NCBI GenBank assembly: GCA_951812925.1
Contig: OX638368.1
Location: 70,466,422 to 70,530,421 of the forward strand
DNA length: 64,000 nucleotides
Direction of reading: 5' to 3'
Origin: Calliopum simillimum
Lineage: Eukaryota; Arthropoda; Insecta; Diptera; Lauxaniidae
Shown here: positions 1-11,298 of the stretch, piece after piece
Numbering within the stretch: the stretch's first letter is position 1
Layout: each line of letters starts with the position of its first letter
The notes under the pieces: model-generated
What the model was told of the DNA's origin: nothing
Databases searched by the model: none
What the model saw: only the letters and a program-made list of their open reading frames with translations
Position numbers and translations under genes: made by a program

Positions 1-75
1 TACGGAGCGGAAGCGCTTATTGGTGAAAAGGATACACTTCAGAAGGGTTTTTGAAGCACTTCTTTTCCCCTTGGG
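1..75. mobile_element. Right terminus of a non-autonomous element (copy of 47952-48026)
   Basis: These bases match 47952-48026 almost base for base, and both copies stop at the terminal block CCCCTTGGG. At 47136-48026 that block is the right inverted terminus of a ~0.9-kb element, so positions 1-75 are the end of another copy whose body lies outside the window. It abuts the 3' end of PLE1 and probably inserted into it. Confidence 0.6.
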
Positions 76-1608
76 ATGTGTACCATTTCGAGTGTAAGTC
101 ACCGCGCGTAATTTTTTTCTTCGTGTAATATTCTAACGTCGTCAAAGTTTGGTGAGTGTCCAGTTAGAGTACAGTGGGCTGCAAGTGCCGTTTTTTGCTC
201 TAAAGGTTTATTTTGTAACTTATGGTCCGATTTATGTCCTGAAATTCTTGTCTTCAATTTTGTCCTTATTGTTCCAACATATACTTTATTGCATATGTTG
301 GATCCGTCTTTAGGGCCTTTGCACGAGATTGGGCAAACCAAATTCGCTTTGTCATTTTTGTAGATTTTGTGTTGCTAAATAATTTGTTCAATATATTCGT
401 TGTTTTGAAGGCTACTGTGTATTTGTTTTTATCATAGATGTCAGATTTTTTGAACTTTTCAGAAAAAGATGGTAAATACGTCATTGATTTATATCTTGGG
501 TAATTCGTCCACTGGTTTTCCTTTATTTCTTTTTTTCTTAAAATTTTTTAGAAGTTTTTTTGCAGTCCAAATAGGAAAATCATTCTTGTCAAATATTTTC
601 AATATTTTTGTCTCATTGCCAGTATGGATATCTTGGTCGTTAATGCTGAGTACTCGTCTAATAAAGTTTGTAGCTGTATTAAAGATAATTTGTTTAGGAT
701 GTTTTGAATTGAAGTTCATTATTCGTCCGCTTGCCATTGGTTTTTGATACCACTCAACTTTTATTTTACTATCCTTTCTTATCACTAGAGCGTCTAAATA
801 AGGTATTTGTCCATTTGTTTCTTTCTGTATCGTAAATTTTATTCGTCTATGAAAAGTGTTAAGTTTGTTTAGGGTTTCTTCTACTTCAGTATTTTTAATA
901 ATCGCAAACAGGTCATATACATGTTTAGTCAAAAAACGTGGTTTTGTGTCAAGTTCTTCTAATGTCTTGTCAAGTAGCTCTTCCATGACAATGTCAGCAA
1001 CAATTGGCGATGCAGGGGATCCCATCGGCATTCCTCTAAGCTGTACATATTTTTTTCCTTATATTTAAAATACTTATTTTCTTTAATACAAAATCTTAAG
1101 ATGTCCATAAATAATTCTTTTGTCATTTTTGTATATGTTTCAATAATATTCCACTTTTTTTCTATAACATTCAGGGCAAAATCTACAGGAATACTTGGAA
1201 AAAGTCTGTTCTTAAATTCAACCGCGTCCCTAACATTATATTTTGAGTCCTTGGTCAAATTCTTAAGAATATTAACTATATACTGACATAAATTATAAGA
1301 CGGAGCGTTTACAGATGAACATATAGGTCGCAATGGGGTATCCTCTTTATGTATTTTCGGCAGGCCGTAGATCCTTGGTGCTGTTGCAATATTTGTTGAC
1401 ATCTTTTCTTTTCTTGTTTTCCTATGACTGTATAAATAAATAGTTTTTCCACCAATTTATTATTTTTCAGTTGTAGCGTTGATGTAGGGTCAGTTCTTAC
1501 TATTTTATACGTTGCTATATCTCTTAATATAAATCGCATCTTCTTGTCATAATCTTCCTTGTTCATCGCAACCGTGTTGTTTCCTTTGTCCGAATTTAAT
1601 ATTAAAAC
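76..1608 (-). pseudogene. PLE1: degenerate Penelope-like reverse transcriptase with GIY-YIG endonuclease
   Basis: On the minus strand four overlapping frames read in order: RT N-terminal part with SDKGNNTVAM (1608-1309), fingers/palm (1402-959), RT palm with MPMGSPASPIVADI (1031-489), a linker (484-266), and a GIY-YIG-type domain with VYVGTIRTKLKTRISGHK (341-99). This is the domain order of Penelope-like retroelements, which prime on DNA nicked by the GIY-YIG nuclease. At least three frameshifts separate the blocks. The catalytic YVDD box reads HVYD (about 915-935): Tyr became His and the first catalytic Asp became Tyr, so the element is dead. The N-terminal end is cut at about 1609, where a 515-bp repeat copy begins, and the 3' end is cut at 75. 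Confidence 0.85.
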
Positions 1609-1753
1609 ATTATTAGCTACCAACTATGAAAATACATTGACGGTTGGAGCTTACTGTTCAGTGTTTTTGAGTAAAACAACAATAAAACACAAAAAACAAG
1701 GCAAAAATACACATAAATAAAAAAAGCAAAAAAATGTATCGGAAGGCTGGTTC

Positions 1754-1821
1754 CCGTTACTAGTTTCGGGACCCACCACAGGTCAAAATTGACTATAATA
1801 AGTCAATTCCTCATCAAACGC
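1754..1821 (-). ncRNA. Degenerate hammerhead ribozyme of the 515-bp family
   Basis: Same position in the unit as the array ribozymes, but on the minus strand the core reads TTGATGA instead of CTGATGA, so the invariant C3 is lost. The helix I side also changed (CCGT where array units have GCGT). It should not cleave. Confidence 0.6.
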
Positions 1822-1952
1822 ATTGCCGACATCTTATAGAATTCTGCAAGCATACTTTATTTAACCTTTAGCATAGATTAGACGAGAATCACAGCTACAA
1901 GAAAAACACAGCACATGCTTTGTTTTTTCCCTTTATATGCATTGGCCTGCCG

Positions 1953-3235
1953 CACAATGGGAGGGTCATATATAGTAATAATAGAGCTAGGCTATTAAAA
2001 TTTGGTGCAGATGTTTTTAACATTAAAATAATAAAATTCTGTGAATACGACCAAAATCCGCCGACGGACACGTCTACCTCCCATACAAAGTTGGGGCGTG
2101 GTCGAAATTTTTTTTCAAAATGGGTATCAATTTCCAATACCTTGACCCCGCTGATTTCAAAAATGTTAAAAATTCTGAGGTATCTTTTATAATATTCAAG
2201 TTATGCGAAATAAACGAAAATCTACTTTATTAAAACTATATTTTGTTTGCTTGTGTATTTGTCCCTTATTGACTCGGAAACTAACTAACCGTTTTTAAAG
2301 AAGTTCTTACATTGTGTTAGTACAAAACAAGGCTATGTTATATGCTAAAAAAGTGGGCGGTGCCACACCCCTCTGAATGCTGATTCATCATATCTCAGAA
2401 ACCGCTTGACGTAGATAGACAAAATCTGGTACATATGCAAAGGGCATTTGGAACAAAATTTCAATGAAAAAATGGGCACTGCCACGCGCTACGAAAATAA
2501 TATTTGTTATATTACTAACGCTACTTGGCGCAAATTATAAGATTTGGTAAAATGCTTCGCTATAGTATGTCCAAGTAAAGAGAGGGCAATTTCCAAGGGG
2601 CTTAAAAGGGGGAAACAAACCCTTTACCTACTATCCTTTCGTTAAAAATAAGCATCTTCCGAATTTAGGCAGACTGTAAGCTTAAAATTGATAAATCTGT
2701 TGTAAAACGTTGAAGAATATAAAAAAATAAAAATAGTTTGTTTTCTCAAAAACTGCAACAGGAAAAAATTCATCGATTAAGCATACTTGGCCACTAATAT
2801 ATTGAAAAATAATGAAAATCAGAAAATTTATCTATTTTTTTACTGTCAAAGTTTGCAATTTTTCCATTTTTACTTTTTTTTTTTAATATTTAAAAATCAC
2901 TATAATTCACATAAAATTTGCAGAAAAAAAATAGGTTATTTTTAACAAAGTAGAAACAAAATTCTTTCTAACGAAGTGCTACATAAGTGCATCCGGCATA
3001 AAACAAATTAACTAGAGCGTTTATCCAGAACTTTCTAATATAAAAACTTCCATAGAGCATTTTTGCTATTCAAAGTCCAACTTTGAGCCCACTGTGTAAC
3101 TAAAGCAAAAGAAAACTTTTAAATTTTATAGTTTTTTTTTCCGTCCCTAAGTATTATCTGACGATTGGCGTAAAATTTTTTAAATCCATAGCACTTTCAA
3201 ATTTTACCTATTTATGGCCACAATCTCCCATTGTG
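1953..3235. mobile_element. Non-autonomous Transib-like DNA transposon
   Basis: A 1283-bp insertion begins CACAATGGGAG and ends with its exact reverse complement. It is flanked by the direct repeat TGCCG (1948-1952 and 3236-3240), and uninterrupted array copies carry TGCCG once at this point. A GC-rich 5-bp TSD with termini starting CACWATG is the Transib signature (family knowledge). The interior is AT-rich with no transposase I can see, so it must have been moved in trans. It contains phrases such as a heat-like GGTGCCACACCC block that recur in other non-coding repeats of the window. Confidence 0.7.
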
Positions 3236-3470
3236 TGCCGTTGTGAGTCATCGATATTATACTATTTTAGCATAGCGCTTCGTTTGCAAGGTTTTTTGCC
3301 GAGACAAAACGAAGTAGCAAGCGCATTCGTATGTTTATCAGTTGGCTGCCCTGAGATTTTCTAATATTTTGTTTTTGGAACAGATGATGATTTACATTAT
3401 TAGCTACCAACAATGAAAATACATTGATGGTTGGAGCTTACTGTTCAGTGTTTTTGAGTGAATAATTACA

Positions 3471-3571
3471 GCTCTATTCTAGATTTAGTGAGTGAACCTA
3501 CTAAATTACTGTCTATTTAATTAACAAAACAAAAATTTCACATGTTTATTCACTAAATCTCGAATAGAGCT
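3471..3571. repeat. Small inverted repeat
   Basis: AGCTCTATTCTAGATTTAGT near 3471 is complemented by a near copy at about 3549-3571 with a ~50-bp loop. No function assigned. Confidence 0.4.
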
Positions 3572-3636
3572 GTCATTTTGCAAAATTTTTGTAATAAAAT
3601 TAATTAATTAATGACGAAAATAATAAAACTTCACGT

Positions 3637-3784
3637 TGTAATATAATTACTTGTGTTACTATATAAAATCTAGCTTTGATAAAAATATCAATAATTGTCA
3701 AACGAAAAAAAATAGATTCTATTCTAGAAAATGAATTGAAACGTTTGGTTAATAAAATTTTTTAAAAAAATATAAGATATAACA
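3637..3784 (+). repeat. 5' LTR (148 bp)
   Basis: Begins TGTAATATAATTACTTG and ends AAGATATAACA; the same termini recur at 10261 and 11294. It is very short for this class. It carries a ~24-bp segment (about 3661-3686) absent from the 3' LTR. Confidence 0.85.
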
Positions 3785-3790
3785 ATTCAG

Positions 3791-4874
3791 ATGTGGGGTA
3801 TAATAAAAATGGCACCAAAAACCAAAGCGGAATTTGTAGAAGAGCTAAATGGTGCTGGTATTGAATATCCTGCAACTGCAACTTTAATGCAGTTACGCGT
3901 TTTGTACAATAGGTACATTGAGAGCGTAACAAGAAGTAACGATGGAGGTGGTGATGCAGATTCTTTTGTGGATATTGTAGATGACTGCTTGCCTTCTAAT
4001 GAAAATCTTGACGCTGCACTAGAATTGCTGGAGAAAAAAAAAAAAAAATACTACGCACTTCAAGCAGAGATAAGTGCCATGCAAGCACGGAATTCCCATC
4101 AGTCATATGCATCAGGATCAACTTTCAATTTTACAACTATTGAAAATGCAGTACCCACATTTAACGGTGATGATTCCTATAATGTCCGCAAATGGATTGA
4201 AGATTTTGAAAATGTGACATTGCCACTACTTAAATTTGAATTCGCAATTTCTTTTATTGTCTGCTCGCCGATTGATGGCTGGTACTGCAAAAATATTTTT
4301 GCGTACAATTACAGTGCAAACATGGTCTCAGTTGCGAGCAGAATTGCTAAAAGAGTTTGATCGGTATGTACCCTTGAAGGATGTTTACCGTCAACTTGAG
4401 CGAAGAATTTGGAAAAAAGAAGAGTCTATCATACATTATGTGATATCTATGGAAGAGATCGCAACAGATGGTAAAATTCCTGAACGTGACCTGATTGAAT
4501 TTATTGTAGGGGGCTTGCGCGAAAGTCAAGCGAATGTAGCTGCATTTTATCAAGCTACTACCATTCACCAACTAAAAGAAATGTTCATATGCTACGAACG
4601 AAATCGGCGCGATAATGCGGTTCATACTAAATGGGTTAGCAATAATAGTAAGCCAGTTTTTGAGCAACCATCTTCAAAAGGAACCAATGATGCAGTATTA
4701 ATGCGGTGCTTTAACTGTTCTAAACATGGACATGTATCAAAAAATTGTCCAGAAGCGTCACGCACAAAGAATGCATGTTTTGGATGTGGTTCGAAGGATC
4801 ATATGATAAATTCATGTCCAAAAAAGAATGAAAATCCTCGTACCGTTGCTTCAGTGTCAACTGATAAATGCTAG
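3791..4874 (+). pseudogene. gypsy gag-like protein with two CCHC zinc knuckles
   Basis: Two frames, 3791-4360 and 4236-4874, together make one gag-sized protein broken by a frameshift in the overlap. The first half has a SAP-like N-terminus and a poly-Lys run encoded by a long A tract, followed by the conserved gag sequence around VPTFNGDDSYNVRKWIEDFE. The second half has capsid-like helices and two knuckles, CFNCSKHGHVSKNC and CFGCGSKDHMINSC, both CX2CX4HX4C. Gag would form the particle and bind the RNA genome. The frame opens six bases after the 5' LTR, unusually close, so the true start may be the second Met at about 3809. Confidence 0.8.
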
Positions 4875-4946
4875 CATTGCTGTCAATGCAACAAAGAAGA
4901 CCAAAATGAATTTAATCAGAATGATAACATTGATCAAATTGATGCT

Positions 4947-5294
4947 ATGCAATCGGTAAGTGTTTCATTTGCTTTTTCATCCAGTTGCAGTGAACCCAAA
5001 GTAATACGTGCCCTTTTCGATACCGGAAGTCCGGTTAGTTTTATGTCTATTTCAGAGTTGCCATCACAGATCAATCGTTCGTCTTTACAAATTCATAATT
5101 CAGATTATTGTTGTCTTGTGCAGTCAACAATTTTAACATTTGGAAAATTTGTTTGTTTAATTAAATTTAGAAGCAAAACAAAGCCATTGCCTGTCTTTAT
5201 TGTTCCAGATAATGTACTCCCTGTGCCAATGGTGTTGGGTCGTGATTTTTTTAAATGTTTTTTCTGTGATTTTAACATGTTTTTCGCCAAATAA
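4947..5294 (+). pseudogene. gypsy aspartic protease segment
   Basis: The frame contains ALFDTGSPVSFM (active-site DTG) near residue 25 and the flap/C-terminal block PMVLGRDFF near residue 95, as in retrotransposon proteases that process Gag-Pol. It overlaps the next frame from 5200, so a frameshift lies between protease and RT. A stop separates it from gag. Confidence 0.8.
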
Positions 5295-6832
5295 TGGTGT
5301 TAGTGCAGTAAACTGTGTATCAATTAGTGATAACGTCAATAAAACTGAATCGATTCAGAATTTGTGTGATGTTCCTTTTATTGCTTGTATTTCTGCAGAG
5401 CGAATTAGTAATGCTCTTTCTGATTGTCGAGAGAATTCAGATGAGTATCATTTTTCATCTATTGAGTGTGATTGTAGTAATAATTCAGATGAGTGTAATT
5501 TTCCATATATTGAGTGTAATAATTTTTCTGAACTTCCGAATTATTTGCCTACAGTGTGCGCTGTAGACATAAAGAATAAGGTAACTGAAATTGATGTTGA
5601 TCCATTACTGGCAATTCCCTTACGTAATAAAATACGTGAAACAATTGTTCGTAGTTACAGTTGTGATACAAATGAGGTTAAGCCACTAAAATATGAAATG
5701 AAAATACAACTGACTTCTGATACACCAGTTCACTGTGGACCACGCCAATTATCTTTTCAAGAAAAAAAAGATGTTGAGAAAATGATTCGTGATTTGTTAG
5801 ATGAAAAAGTGATTCGTCCCAGTAATTCACCCTATGCATCTCCTATTGTTCTGGTGCGAAAGAAAAATGGAGACGACGCATGTGTGTCGATTATCGTGCA
5901 ATTAATAAAATTACATTCCGCGATAATTTTCCATTGCCGCTTATTGATGATTGTTTAGAGTATCTTGAGGGTAAGAAATATTTTACTTTGCTTGACTTGA
6001 GAAGTGGTTTTCATCAAGTTCAAATGTCATCAGATTCAGTCAAGTATACTTCATTTGTAACACCAATGGGTCAGTATGAATATTTACGAATGCCTTTTGG
6101 TCTTAAGAACGCACCTTCAGTATTTCAGAGATTCATTACTAAAGTGTTGGATTCATTTATTCGTTGTGGAGAAATTTCAGTATATATTGATGATATCATA
6201 ATTGCTACAAAGGACATAAGTGAACATATTGATGTTCTTGGGAGAGTGTTACGCTGTCTTGCTCAATATGGACTTGAGCTCAAGTTATCAAAATATCACT
6301 TTGGTTACGCTACCATTGATTATTTAGGCTATGAAATCCAAGCTGATGGAATTAGACTTAGCAAATCCCATGTGAAGGCAATATCCGAATATCCAATGCC
6401 AACTAATGTCAAGCAATTACAGTCATGTATCGGTTTGTTTTCCTATTTTCGTCGATTTGTGCCTAATTTTTCACGAATTGCACGTCCTTTAAATAATTTA
6501 ATAAAAAAAAATGTTATTTTTAAATTTGACGAGAAATGTGTAAAAGCATTTATAAAATTAAAAAATTTGCTAATGGCTTCTCCAGTTTTAGCTATTTACA
6601 ATCCCAATTATGAAACCGAATTGCATTGTGACGCAAGTGCGTTAGGCTTTGGTGCTGTCTTGTTGCAAAAACAAATTGATAAAAAATTTCATCCAGTAGC
6701 GTATTTTTCGAAAAGCACAACGCCCGCCGAATCTCGATATCATAGTTTCGAATTAGAAACTCTGGCAATTATATATGCTTTGCAGCGTTTTCGTGTGTAC
6801 TTAGAGGGTATACCTTTTTGTATTGTTACCGA
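5200..6832 (+). pseudogene. gypsy reverse transcriptase and start of RNase H
   Basis: Frame 5200-5958 carries a spacer and the RT entry region (VIRPSNSPYASPIVLVRKKN). Frame 5880-6832 carries the rest: MCVDYRAIN, FTLLDLRSGFHQV, the catalytic YIDDIIIATKD, and the RNase H start with ELHCDASALGFGAVLLQ. A one-base change near 5875 causes the frame switch. The catalytic Asp pair is intact, but RNase H is cut by the insertion at 6833 immediately after VTD. Confidence 0.88.
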
Positions 6833-7645
6833 CAGGGGCGTGGAGAGAAAATCCGGGCCCGGGGGTGATTATATACCGGGCCCCCTCCACTACTAGTTTT
6901 TTTTTTTATTCGATACTAACCCACAGAATGCCCAAGAGATATATGAAATGTGCAAATTTGTGATTTTGTTTGCTTCCCGCCAATATTCATAATAAAAGTC
7001 AAATATAAGATTTCGACCGGTCTTCGATCAATGCTTGAAAAATATACCAAAAAAAGACAAATCATCTTAACTGCTCGAACTTCGAGACTATTGGTTTTTT
7101 TCGGAGATGTCATTAAATCAACTTTGGTAGAGAATAACTAGGCCAACATTATATTCTAAGGAGATTTCGGTCCAAACATGAAACTTGATGCTGTTTTGGA
7201 ACAAAAATAACAATTTTTTAAGAAAATTTTTATGACTAGAAATTGATTTTTTGTAAATTTCAAATGGCGAAATATTTGTTCTGGAAATCCTATGTATTTA
7301 AAAATACATACTAATTTTTAAGGTATGGGTTTGCTTTCAAAGTACTGATTTTTGTCTTCAAAATAAAATGGGCTTATACAATTTTCCTTTCAACAAAAAA
7401 TATTTTCCTGAAAGCAGGATTCGGTACCTTAAAATTTTAAAGTTATTTAGCGTGTAAGAGGTTATTAATTTTATAAGTTTTACTTTTTTATAGTTGAGAG
7501 TAAAAATGGGCGTTGGCTCTAGTTTTATTCATGACCCGTGGGGCTCTACTTAATTCAGAGGCCCGTGAGGACCCGTAAAAAAGGAAAATGGGAAGCGCTT
7601 ATTTTGAATTAAAAAAAAAAACAAAAAAAAAAAAAATACTAATCT

Positions 7646-7715
7646 GGCCGGGAGTCGAACCCACGCCCGCGGGGTATTAATTTTCAAACACTAGACGTTA
7701 GACAACTAGGCTATT
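7646..7715 (-). other. tRNA-like / SINE-like segment
   Basis: On the minus strand a D-arm-like TAGTTGTCTAACG is followed about 45 bases later by GGTTCGACTCC, a perfect pol III B box, then a T run. The acceptor halves do not pair well, so this is a tRNA-derived relic rather than a working tRNA. Confidence 0.4.
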
Positions 7716-7848
7716 GACTGATATGATGTAGACAATTTGGAATCAAAAACGTTTCTTCAAACAAAGTTTGAAAACTTTCCAAAAAATCATACACAATAAA
7801 ATAAAAAGATAAAAAAAAAAAACAAATCAAAAATGTTTTTTTCATCAT

Positions 7849-8340
7849 TATTAACATTAATTAAAGCAAATCCGTTTTGAGTTCGTATTTGAAGTATTTA
7901 CGGGTTCGAAACCTACCACAGGTGGATTTTGATCCTTTATTTTTCTTCTTTTTTTTTGCTTTTTATTTTATTTTAATTGTTAATAAGCGCATCAAAACGG
8001 TTTTTTCTGTAAATATACAGCATTAACATTTTTAAAAGCGAATCCGTTTTGAATTCGTTTCGGATTCGAAACGAGTCGGTAATGAGGAATTACCCGGGCT
8101 CGAATCCTACCATAGGCGGATTGATAATTTTTTTTCTTTTTATTTTTTTTTTTTTAATCGCTAAAAAGTGCTTCAAAATGTTTTTTTTTATTTAAACACA
8201 GCATTAACATTATTAAGAGCAAATCCGTTTTGAATTCGTTTTTGATGTACGTTTCGGTTTCGAAATGGATCCGTTACCGCGGATAACGTTTTTTATCCCT
8301 TTGTGAACTCGTTACGGGTCCGAAACGGATCCTCATCCGT
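7849..8340 (+). repeat. Three degenerate ~180-bp tandem repeats
   Basis: The phrase (C)ATTAACATT...AAATCCGTTTTGA recurs near 7849, 8022 and 8203, each followed by TTCGAAA-type and B-box-like blocks. It is confined to the hAT-like element. Confidence 0.5.
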
Positions 8341-8738
8341 TTTTGTGCACATTGGGTAAATAAAAAGATGGAAAGTAATGTCTAAGTGCAGTATTTAGAA
8401 TGAAAATGGAGTAAGTTAAGTCAAACAAAAAAACTTATTAGATTTGTCCAAAAAGTTAGCAAGCAATGTATAATCTATGTTTTTTCTCGTTTGAAAAAAA
8501 AAAAAAAATTATAATAATTTTGCGGGCTCGGGCTTCTTCTCAAGTGCTTGTTTCAAGTTCATCGGTTGGGCCCGTTTCCTCTAGTTGAGCGCAAATATCA
8601 TTTCGCAAGCTTGCAAAGTACTACTAGAAATTTTATTGATGAAGATTTTGTTTGTGCTTAAGTCCGGGCCCTCCAAAAAACTCCGGGCCTGGGGGGAATC
8701 CCCCCTTACCCCCCCCTCTCGTCAGGCCTGGTTACCGA

Positions 8739-10199
8739 CTGTAACTCGCTAACGCGAGATTGCTAGATGGGCGCTTGAATTAGAGAATTACAATTATACT
8801 ATTCAGCACCGCTTAGGTAGTCACATGGAACATGTAGATGCTCTAAGTCGTTGTCATGTAGCGGCTGCAGTTAGTGGAGAAGATATTGATTTTCAATTAC
8901 AGACTGCGCAGAGTAGAGACGAAAAAATTGTAGCTCTTCGAGAAAAATTGGAGACTGGAAACTTAAAGGATTATGAGTTGCAAAATGGTTTAGTCTTCTA
9001 TAAGGGCCTATCGAAAAGAATGCGATTGCGGATTCCAGCTGAAATGGAAATTAATCTAATACGTCATGAGCACGAAAAAATTGGGCATATGGGAGTGGTG
9101 AAAACTTACGATCGATTAAATACACATTATTGGTTTCCAAACATGCGTGAAAAGGTAGAAAATTACATAAAAAATTGTGTCAAATGTCTTTTGTACTCAA
9201 TTCCAGTGCGTTCTAATGATCAGAACCTATTTCATATTCCAAAGAAACCAGTCCCGTTTGATACCGTACATATTGATCATTATGGTCCATTACCATCTAT
9301 TGCTTCAAAACGAATACATATTTATATTAGTAGTAGTTGACGCATTTACAAAGTATGTGAAACTGTATCCCGTGATTTCGACTAGTACTAAGGAGGTATG
9401 TGCTTCGTTATCAAAGTATTTTGAATACTATAGTCGTCCGCGTCGCCTTATCAGTGATCAAGGTTCATGTTTTACCTCTTTAGAGTTTAGCTCATTTCTT
9501 TTAAAAAATAATATTAAGCATGTTAAAACTGCAGTAGCTTCACCACAGGCTAATGGACAAGTTGAGCGTGTTAACCGAACACTAACTAGTATGTTGAGCA
9601 AAATGACTGATTCATTACAGCACGCTGATTGGGTTAAGATGTTAACTCAAATTGAGTATGCACTTAATAATACTATTCATAGTACTGTTGGCGAAACTCC
9701 TAGCGTACTCCTTTTTGGTGTTGAGCAGCGAGGTAATGTTATTGACGAACTGTTTGAATATCTTGATTCGAAGGCGCTAAATAGCACAGAAAGAAATTTA
9801 GAAAAAAAGAGGATAGATGCAGCTGAACGAATACGATTGGCACAGGGGGCGAGTTTAAAACGTTTTAAAAAGAGTCATCGACCTGCACGTGCGTATAAGC
9901 TAGGGGAATATGTTTTCCTCAAAAATATTGATACCACTGCTGGAAATAAAAAATTAAAAGCGAAATATCGAGGGCCATATGTGATTAGTAAAATATTGTC
10001 GAACGATCGATATGTGGTGGTAGATATTGAGGGTTGTCAGAATACCCAGATTCCATACAATAATATTGTCGAAGCACATAATATGAAACCATGGATAAAG
10101 TCAAATTTGGGTGTAGAAGCTACTGGTGATAAAAAAAAAAAAAAACAAATGAAATACTTATGCATTAAGTATCTTTTGAGTTTTGTTTTATTTTTATAA
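8739..10199 (+). pseudogene. gypsy RNase H tail and integrase
   Basis: The RNase H tail resumes at the TSD and ends with HRLGSHMEHVDALSR. Integrase follows: zinc-binding H-H-C-C region (HEHEKIGHMG ... NCVKC, about 9064-9187), then the D,D,E core with DTVHIDHYG, LISDQGSCF and SPQANGQVERVNRTL, and a C-terminal GPY-type module (YRGPYVISKIL). Frames 8825-9340 and 9177-10199 are joined by a frameshift near 9320, so integrase is not translatable as one protein. All three catalytic acids are retained. Confidence 0.87.
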
Positions 10200-10285
10200 A
10201 TTTTGTTAAATTTTTTTACTATACTCGATCGGGGTCGATCGAAAGTCAGGTTGGACGAGTTGTAATATTATTACTTGTGTTACTA

Positions 10286-11195
10286 TTGGATGTACAACTT
10301 AAAAACCGGAATTTTTTAGCGAAATTTGATGCTTTACTGTGGAAAAATGTTACAATATATTTTATTCAATGTATTGTCCATTGGAAGCTACAACATTTCC
10401 CCATCTTTCAGGCAATTTATGAATTCCTTCCCAAAAAAATTGCGCCGGCTTGGCGGCCAAAAATGAATCGAGCCAATTTTCGATATCTTGAACTTAATAG
10501 AACCGTATTCCTGATAGGGCATTCTGCATCGATCGGAACAAATTGTAGTCTGATGGTGCAAGGTCTGGGCTATAAGGCGGGTGAGGAAAAATTTGTATCG
10601 ATTTCCCATCCGTTGTTTTCCAGGTAATTTTTGACTGGGGCAGCAATATGTGGCCGAGCGTTATCGTGGTGGAAAATGATTGACTCGTGTCTGGTCGCAT
10701 ACGTTGGCCGCTCTGCCTGGATTTTCTGCTTCAATCGGATCAATTGTTGACGATAGAGTTGAGCATTAATGGTTTGGCCACCTGGCAACAGCTCATGATG
10801 GATCACACCTAGCTGGTCCTGACCAGGACGTTCTTTGTCTTCGACATCAAAATCACCACTTTTAAACCGTCGAAACCACTCACGACAGCTTGATTCAGCT
10901 GAAGCATAGTCCCCATAAACTTCTACAAGCAAACTATGACTTTCCGCAGCAGTTTTCATTGCAAAAAAATGACCCAACAGAACCTCCCGCAAATGCTGTC
11001 TTTTTCTCCAATTTTCGAAGTTATTCATCGTGAAAAATAATAATGATGCACACAAGACAAAATTGTTTTGTTGACTGATTTTGACAGCTGTCAAATGTAC
11101 CTTCAAAATGACATATATATAAAGTTCGAGCTTTCACGATATTTGTTAGTACGGACATCCACTGTCAAATTCCGGTTTTTAAGTTGTACACCCAA
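10286..11195 (-). mobile_element. Internally deleted mariner, copy 1
   Basis: TIRs TTGGATGTACAACTTAAAAA and its near-exact complement bound a 910-bp element flanked by TA (10284-10285, 11196-11197). Full mariners are about 1.3 kb, so roughly 0.4 kb is missing. The same TIRs bound a second copy at 39333-40135. Confidence 0.92.
10388..11028 (-). pseudogene. mariner transposase with internal deletion
   Basis: The minus frame starts MNNFENWRKRQHLREVLLGH (paired HTH region), runs through REWFRRFKSGDFDVEDKERP, then jumps to QLGVIHHELLPGG. The segment that normally carries the rest of the DNA-binding region and the first catalytic Asp is missing. The second catalytic region FHHDNARPH remains; a frameshift follows, and SPDLAPSDYNLF (third acid) is in another frame. 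It cannot be catalytic. Confidence 0.88.
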
Positions 11196-11298
11196 TATCA
11201 ATAATTGTCAAACGAAAATAAATAGATTCTATTCTAGAAAATAAATTGAAAAGTTTGGTTAATAAAATTTTTAAAAAAAATTTAAGATATAACAACGT

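Larger units (their letters stand above)
1609..3462 (-). repeat. Isolated copy of the ~515-bp hammerhead repeat, split by an insertion
   Basis: Bases 1609-1952 and 3241-3462 match, in order, the repeat unit of the array at 13225-15659, giving about 1.1 units. The two parts are separated by the TSD-flanked insertion 1953-3235. Several differences from the array units show this is an older copy. Confidence 0.85.
6833..8730. mobile_element. Non-autonomous hAT-like element inside gypsy RNase H
   Basis: An 8-bp duplication, GTTACCGA, flanks the insert (6825-6832 and 8731-8738); joining across it restores the normal RNase H reading frame. Termini are imperfect inverted repeats, CAGGGGCGTGGAGAG at left and CAGGCCTGACGAGAG read inward from the right. 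An 8-bp TSD and CAG-G termini are typical of hAT elements (family knowledge). The 1898-bp interior is non-coding and holds a tRNA-like block and three degenerate ~180-bp repeats. Confidence 0.75.
3637..11294 (+). mobile_element. Ty3/gypsy LTR retrotransposon, twice interrupted
   Basis: The element starts TGTAATAT and ends GATATAACA (TG...CA), with a 4-bp duplication ACGT at 3633-3636 and 11295-11298. Inside are gag, protease, RT, RNase H and integrase in Ty3/gypsy order. No third envelope-like frame follows integrase, so it is a plain retrotransposon rather than an errantivirus. A hAT-like element sits in RNase H and a mariner in the 3' LTR. Several frameshifts make it non-functional. Confidence 0.92.
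10261..11294 (+). repeat. 3' LTR split by a mariner
   Basis: LTR sequence lies at 10261-10285 and 11196-11294 around the mariner. Compared with the 5' LTR it lacks about 24 bp next to the insertion point and differs at several bases. Confidence 0.85.

Noticed and set aside
10200..10260. Possible envelope-like gene downstream of the gypsy integrase
   Set aside because: Only ~60 bp separate the integrase stop from the 3' LTR, so there is no room for one.
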